Below are positions 61,164-64,000 of a DNA stretch of 64,000 nucleotides, one piece after another. The notes under the pieces were generated by a model. That model did no database searches, was not told the DNA's origin, and saw only the letters and a program-made list of their open reading frames with translations. The position numbers were made by a program, and so were the translations under genes. The stretch is from Panacagrimonas sp052389915 (GTDB taxonomy: Bacteria > Pseudomonadota > Gammaproteobacteria > Nevskiales > Nevskiaceae), in NCBI GenBank assembly GCA_052389915.1, contig JBQTHL010000080.1, forward strand, positions 16,503-80,502, read 5' to 3'. Positions within the stretch are counted from its first letter, which is position 1, and each line of letters starts with the position of its first letter.

Positions 61164-61550
61164 GTGCGCAAGCTGCTGACCTGGATTCTCGTCGTGATTC
61201 TCGGAGCCAACGGCTTCTTCATGCTGCTGGCGCCGGAGGCCTGGTACCACTTCATTCCCACCGTTCCGTACACGGGTCCGTTCAACCCGCATTTCGTGCG
61301 CGACGTGGGCTGCGCCTACCTGCTGTGTGCGCTCGCCATGCTCTGGCTGGCGCGCTCGCCGGCCGAGGCGCGCACGGCGGCGCTCGGCGCCACGGCCTTT
61401 CTGGGCATGCACGCCGCCGTACATGTTTGGGATGCGCTCGCCGGACGCGCAACCTTGCAGCACGTACTCAGCGATATCCCCGCCGTGTTCCTCGTGCCGG
61501 CCTTGATGTTCTGGGTCGCGTGGCCGCGAACGCAGGAAGCCACCCGATGA
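61164..61550 (+). CDS. Small predicted membrane protein
   Basis: A 128-residue protein with three to four membrane segments: KLLTWILVVILGANGFFMLL, VGCAYLLCALAMLWLA, AALGATAFLGMHAAVHVWDAL and IPAVFLVPALMFWVAW. The GTG at 61164 has GGAG nine bases upstream and gives a clean signal-anchor start. Its stop overlaps the next start (ATGA). In ECF41-type loci the sigma factor is co-transcribed with a carboxymuconolactone-decarboxylase-like gene; this membrane protein is an addition of unknown function. Confidence 0.75.
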   Translation: MRKLLTWILVVILGANGFFMLLAPEAWYHFIPTVPYTGPFNPHFVRDVGCAYLLCALAMLWLARSPAEARTAALGATAFLGMHAAVHVWDALAGRATLQHVLSDIPAVFLVPALMFWVAWPRTQEATR

Positions 61551-62089
61551 TCGACCGGTTCCTGCACCGCCAGATCGCGCGCTTCGAGCGCCGCTACGAC
61601 TACGACATGAGCTACGGGCACGAACTGCTCGATATCAGCCGGCCGGCCTTCCTGCGCTTCGCGCGCGTCACCGGGATGTCCACTCACCGCGAGGCCGTGC
61701 CGCTGGATGCCTGGTACGCGGCCAAGTTGGTCGCGACCTTGGCCGAAGACTGCGGGCCTTGCACTCAGCTCGCGACGGACATGGCGCGGCAGGATGGCGT
61801 TGATCCGACGCTGCTGAGCGCGCTGGTGGAAGGCAACGAGGCCGGCATGAGCGAGGACGCACGCCTGGGCTGGCGGTTTGCGCGCGCCGTGCTGGCGCAC
61901 GATTCACAGGCAGACATGCTGCGCGAACGGATCGTCGAGCGCTGGGACAAGCGCGCGCTGGTGTCTCTGGCCTCCGTGCTCGCCGCATCTCGCGTCTACC
62001 CCACGCTCAAGTACGCGCTCGGCCACGGCCGCGCCTGCACGCGCGTCCACATCGACGGCGTCGCGACGCAGCCGCCGCTTCCGGCATGA
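61547..62089 (+). CDS. Carboxymuconolactone decarboxylase/AhpD-like protein
   Basis: A 180-residue helical protein containing LAEDCGPCTQLATDMARQDG, with the E-x-C-x2-C motif of AhpD-like peroxidase/CMD proteins. Surrounding residues (AWYAAKLVATL, ALVSLASVLAASRVYPTLKYAL) fit the fold. Its ATG overlaps the membrane-protein stop and its TGA overlaps the sigma-factor ATG. Such proteins are the usual 'COE' partner of ECF41 sigma factors. It may act in peroxide or thiol redox defence; direct evidence is lacking. Confidence 0.82.
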   Translation: MIDRFLHRQIARFERRYDYDMSYGHELLDISRPAFLRFARVTGMSTHREAVPLDAWYAAKLVATLAEDCGPCTQLATDMARQDGVDPTLLSALVEGNEAGMSEDARLGWRFARAVLAHDSQADMLRERIVERWDKRALVSLASVLAASRVYPTLKYALGHGRACTRVHIDGVATQPPLPA

Positions 62090-63009
62090 GCGACGCCTCG
62101 CTGGACAACTCGCTGGATGGGGGCTTCGAGCCTCATCGGCGGCATCTGCTGGGTCTGGCCTACCGCATGCTGGGCTCGCTGAGCGATGCCGAGGATGCGG
62201 TGCAAGAGGCCTGGCTGCGCTGGCGCGAGGCGGATCGCAGCGCGGTGGAAAATCCGCGCGCCTATCTCGGTCAAACGGTGACGCGCCTGTGCCTGGACCG
62301 GCTCAAGTCGGCGCGCGCGCAGCGCGAGGTCTATGTCGGCCCCTGGCTGCCGGCGCCGCTGGTCGAAGATCACACCTCGTCAAGCTCCAACCCTGAAGCC
62401 GCCAGCGAACTTGCTTCCGATCTGTCGTACGCCTTCATGCTCACCTTGGAACGGCTGTCGCCGCTGGAACGCGCCGCGTTCCTTCTGCACGATGTTTTCG
62501 ACGCGGACTTTTCGGAAGTCGCCAGCACCCTGGGCCGATCCGAAGCAGCCTGCCGGCAACTCGCCTCACGCGCACGCAACCGGGTGCGCGACTCTCGGCC
62601 ACGCTTCCGCGTAACACGAGAACACTCGCAACGCCTCGTCGCTGCGTTTCTATTCACTGCGAAAACCGGTGACGCCGAGGGACTGAAAGGCCTGCTGTCG
62701 GAGGATGCGTGCTATCTCTCGGATGGCGGCGGACGGGTAGCGGCGGCGGGCATTCCGATCCTGGGGCGCGCAAGAGTCATCAAGGTCGTGCTCGGACTCG
62801 CCGCCAAGCACGCACCACCCGCGGACGCCCAGCTACACCTGCTGCAGATCAATGGGCAACCCGGCTGCGTGTTCAGGCGGGCCGACGGCACACCCATCCA
62901 GACCATCGCTCTGGAGCTGGACGAAGCGGGCTTGATCGGCGCGATCTACGTGGTGCGCAATCCCGACAAGCTGAGCCACTTGGCCGGGCGAGGTCGCGGT
63001 AGACACTGA
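62086..63009 (+). CDS. ECF41-type RNA polymerase sigma factor (SigJ-like)
   Basis: A 307-residue sigma factor. Region 2: HLLGLAYRMLGSLSDAEDAVQEAWLRWRE; region 4: LSPLERAAFLLHDVFDADFSEVASTLGRSEAACRQLASRAR. A SnoaL/NTF2-like C-terminal extension (residues ~185-300) is the hallmark of ECF41; it regulates activity without an anti-sigma factor. The ATGA overlap with the CMD-like gene matches the known ECF41 gene arrangement. The -35/-10 promoter it recognises was not identified. Confidence 0.9.
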   Translation: MSDASLDNSLDGGFEPHRRHLLGLAYRMLGSLSDAEDAVQEAWLRWREADRSAVENPRAYLGQTVTRLCLDRLKSARAQREVYVGPWLPAPLVEDHTSSSSNPEAASELASDLSYAFMLTLERLSPLERAAFLLHDVFDADFSEVASTLGRSEAACRQLASRARNRVRDSRPRFRVTREHSQRLVAAFLFTAKTGDAEGLKGLLSEDACYLSDGGGRVAAAGIPILGRARVIKVVLGLAAKHAPPADAQLHLLQINGQPGCVFRRADGTPIQTIALELDEAGLIGAIYVVRNPDKLSHLAGRGRGRH

Positions 63010-63026
63010 ACAACCGGCGTCTCAAG

Positions 63027-63881
63027 ATGACCGCCATTCGCCACGCCGAACCAAGGCTCATGGGAAAAGCGTTTTGGGGCAAGTACGGGGAGCTGGGATT
63101 CTTCTGGGGCTTCATCCTCGCTTACGATCTGCACCTGTCGGTCTACTTGATTGCGCTTGCCTTCGTGCCGTTCTCGGCCGAGTGGAAGACGCTGTCGCTC
63201 CCGCAAGGCTTGTTGCTATGCCTGGCCATTCAGGTCACCGTTTATCTGATCGTTACGACGGGAGTCTGGCTCGCCTATGGCGGGCTGCGCCGGCACTTGA
63301 AAATCGGCGGACTTCTGGACCCCAGGCCGCTCGGGAAAGGGCAGATCGCCGGCGAGATCCGCAGCGGCTTTTCAACCTGCGTCGTCTATGCCGTCTACAC
63401 CTTCGTGTGCCTGAAACTTTCAGTGGGCGTGTGGCCGGATTCCTGGGTGGAAGGCGTGTTGCAGGTGGCCGCATTCGTGGCGTTCTACGACCTCTGCTTC
63501 TACCTTTCGCACCGGCTGATGCACGGCCCGGCATTGGCGCGCTTTCACGGCCACCATCACGAGTCCGTGCGCGTGACGCCGTGGTCCGTGCACAGCCTTC
63601 ATCCGGTTGAAGCGGCCATCAACCAGTTACCGTTCCTGCTTTTCATGCTGGTGTGGCCGGTGGGCTTCGGAATGATCGCGCTGTTTCAGGTTCTGCTGAT
63701 GTACGGGACTGCCTCGGGACACAGCAACTACGATCCCTTCGCCAACATGAGCGGCCTTGAGAGAGCGAAGGGCTTCTGGAGATTCCACCAGCGGCACCAC
63801 GAAGGAGGACGCGGGAACTTCGGGTTCATGGGCCTGCATTGGGATTGGGTCTTCGGGACCGCGCAGACTCCAAAGGCCTGA
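63027..63881 (+). CDS. Sterol desaturase/fatty acid hydroxylase superfamily protein
   Basis: A 284-residue integral-membrane di-iron enzyme: histidine motifs HRLMH, HGHHHESVR, SVHSLHPVE and HQRHH, with four hydrophobic segments (FFWGFILAYDLHLSVYLIALAF, LLCLAIQVTVYLIVTTGVWLAY). Hydroxylates or desaturates lipids such as hopanoids, sterols or fatty acids. It lies 18 bases after the sigma factor gene and could be a target or partner. The ATG at 63027 lacks a strong ribosome-binding site; a second ATG is at residue 12. Confidence 0.85.
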   Translation: MTAIRHAEPRLMGKAFWGKYGELGFFWGFILAYDLHLSVYLIALAFVPFSAEWKTLSLPQGLLLCLAIQVTVYLIVTTGVWLAYGGLRRHLKIGGLLDPRPLGKGQIAGEIRSGFSTCVVYAVYTFVCLKLSVGVWPDSWVEGVLQVAAFVAFYDLCFYLSHRLMHGPALARFHGHHHESVRVTPWSVHSLHPVEAAINQLPFLLFMLVWPVGFGMIALFQVLLMYGTASGHSNYDPFANMSGLERAKGFWRFHQRHHEGGRGNFGFMGLHWDWVFGTAQTPKA

Positions 63882-63894
63882 AGGAAGGGCTGCG

Positions 63895-64000
63895 TAGGTG
63901 GGGGGGGGGGGGGCGCAGACGGGGGGGGCGGGGTGGGGGGGGCCGCCCCCCCCCCAGGGAAACAAGACACAGCCAAGGGGAGCGACGAGTCCCCCGCCCC
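63895..64000. other. Homopolymer-rich end, probable sequencing or assembly artefact
   Basis: Long G runs and a C run (63900-63957) and a final C-rich tail occur within 100 bases. Nothing elsewhere in the window looks like this. It is unlikely to be native chromosome sequence. Confidence 0.7.

Noticed and set aside
1..64000. CRISPR arrays, rRNA and tRNA genes
   Set aside because: No regular short direct repeats with spacers and no rRNA or tRNA signature was seen on either strand by eye.

Overview
This 64 kb window is GC-rich, densely coding DNA that looks like a gammaproteobacterial chromosome. The strongest clue is the rhlB-trxA-rho neighbourhood at the left end, together with minCDE. Two AlkB-type hydroxylases, many CoA-linked lipid and steroid-type catabolic genes, a TonB-dependent receptor and a FadL-type porin suggest a hydrocarbon- or steroid-degrading lineage such as Nevskiales/Steroidobacterales. 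That placement is inference; no rRNA or tRNA gene is present to test it.

Region 1 (1-13.7 kb) is housekeeping: rhlB (cut by the edge), trxA, rho, a retropepsin-like lipoprotein after purD, divergent purC, a phasin gene with two copies of a PhaR-like palindrome upstream, a YihY membrane protein, minC-minD-minE, an ATP-grasp/alpha-E pair and a small HNH protein. Region 2 (13.7-23.3 kb) is remodelled: a group II intron with an intact-looking reverse transcriptase, an SDR/reductase/TetR operon, a TonB-dependent receptor that has lost its signal peptide, and about 1.6 kb of apparently non-coding scar DNA with short degenerate direct repeats.

Region 3 (23.3-48.5 kb) is a large catabolic block. It holds acyl-CoA ligases, crotonase and SDR enzymes, an AlkB-type monooxygenase, a cytochrome P450, an LLM flavin oxidoreductase and a DUF35-thiolase fusion that resembles steroid side-chain aldolases. 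It also holds two parallel modules, each with a DUF7064/7065-like protein, an aminoglycoside-phosphotransferase-like kinase and a small helical protein, and a Rieske dioxygenase (alpha and beta) with a PdxA/TphB-like dehydrogenase, divergent from a GntR regulator. Region 4 (48.6-51.2 kb) is one AT-richer accessory gene coding for an N-terminal HD-like domain joined to an HSP90-type ATPase; it is the best candidate for a poorly described (possibly anti-phage) function. Region 5 (51.5-60 kb) resumes catabolism: SDR, FadL porin, second AlkB, acyl-CoA ligase, acyl-CoA dehydrogenase and a CrtI-like FAD oxidoreductase. Region 6 (60-64 kb) has a NicO-type nickel/cobalt transporter beside a hypB remnant, an ECF41-type sigma factor operon with a carboxymuconolactone-decarboxylase-like protein, and a sterol-desaturase-family hydroxylase. 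The last ~100 bases are homopolymer-rich and probably an assembly artefact.

The main regulatory observation is an 18-bp palindromic element (consensus CTAACATGTYRGCATGYY) in three intergenic regions: between the Rieske genes and the gntR gene, upstream of the second alkB, and between the acyl-CoA dehydrogenase and the CrtI-like gene. This suggests that genes from 45 to 60 kb form one regulon, most likely controlled by the GntR protein, and that they act in one pathway.
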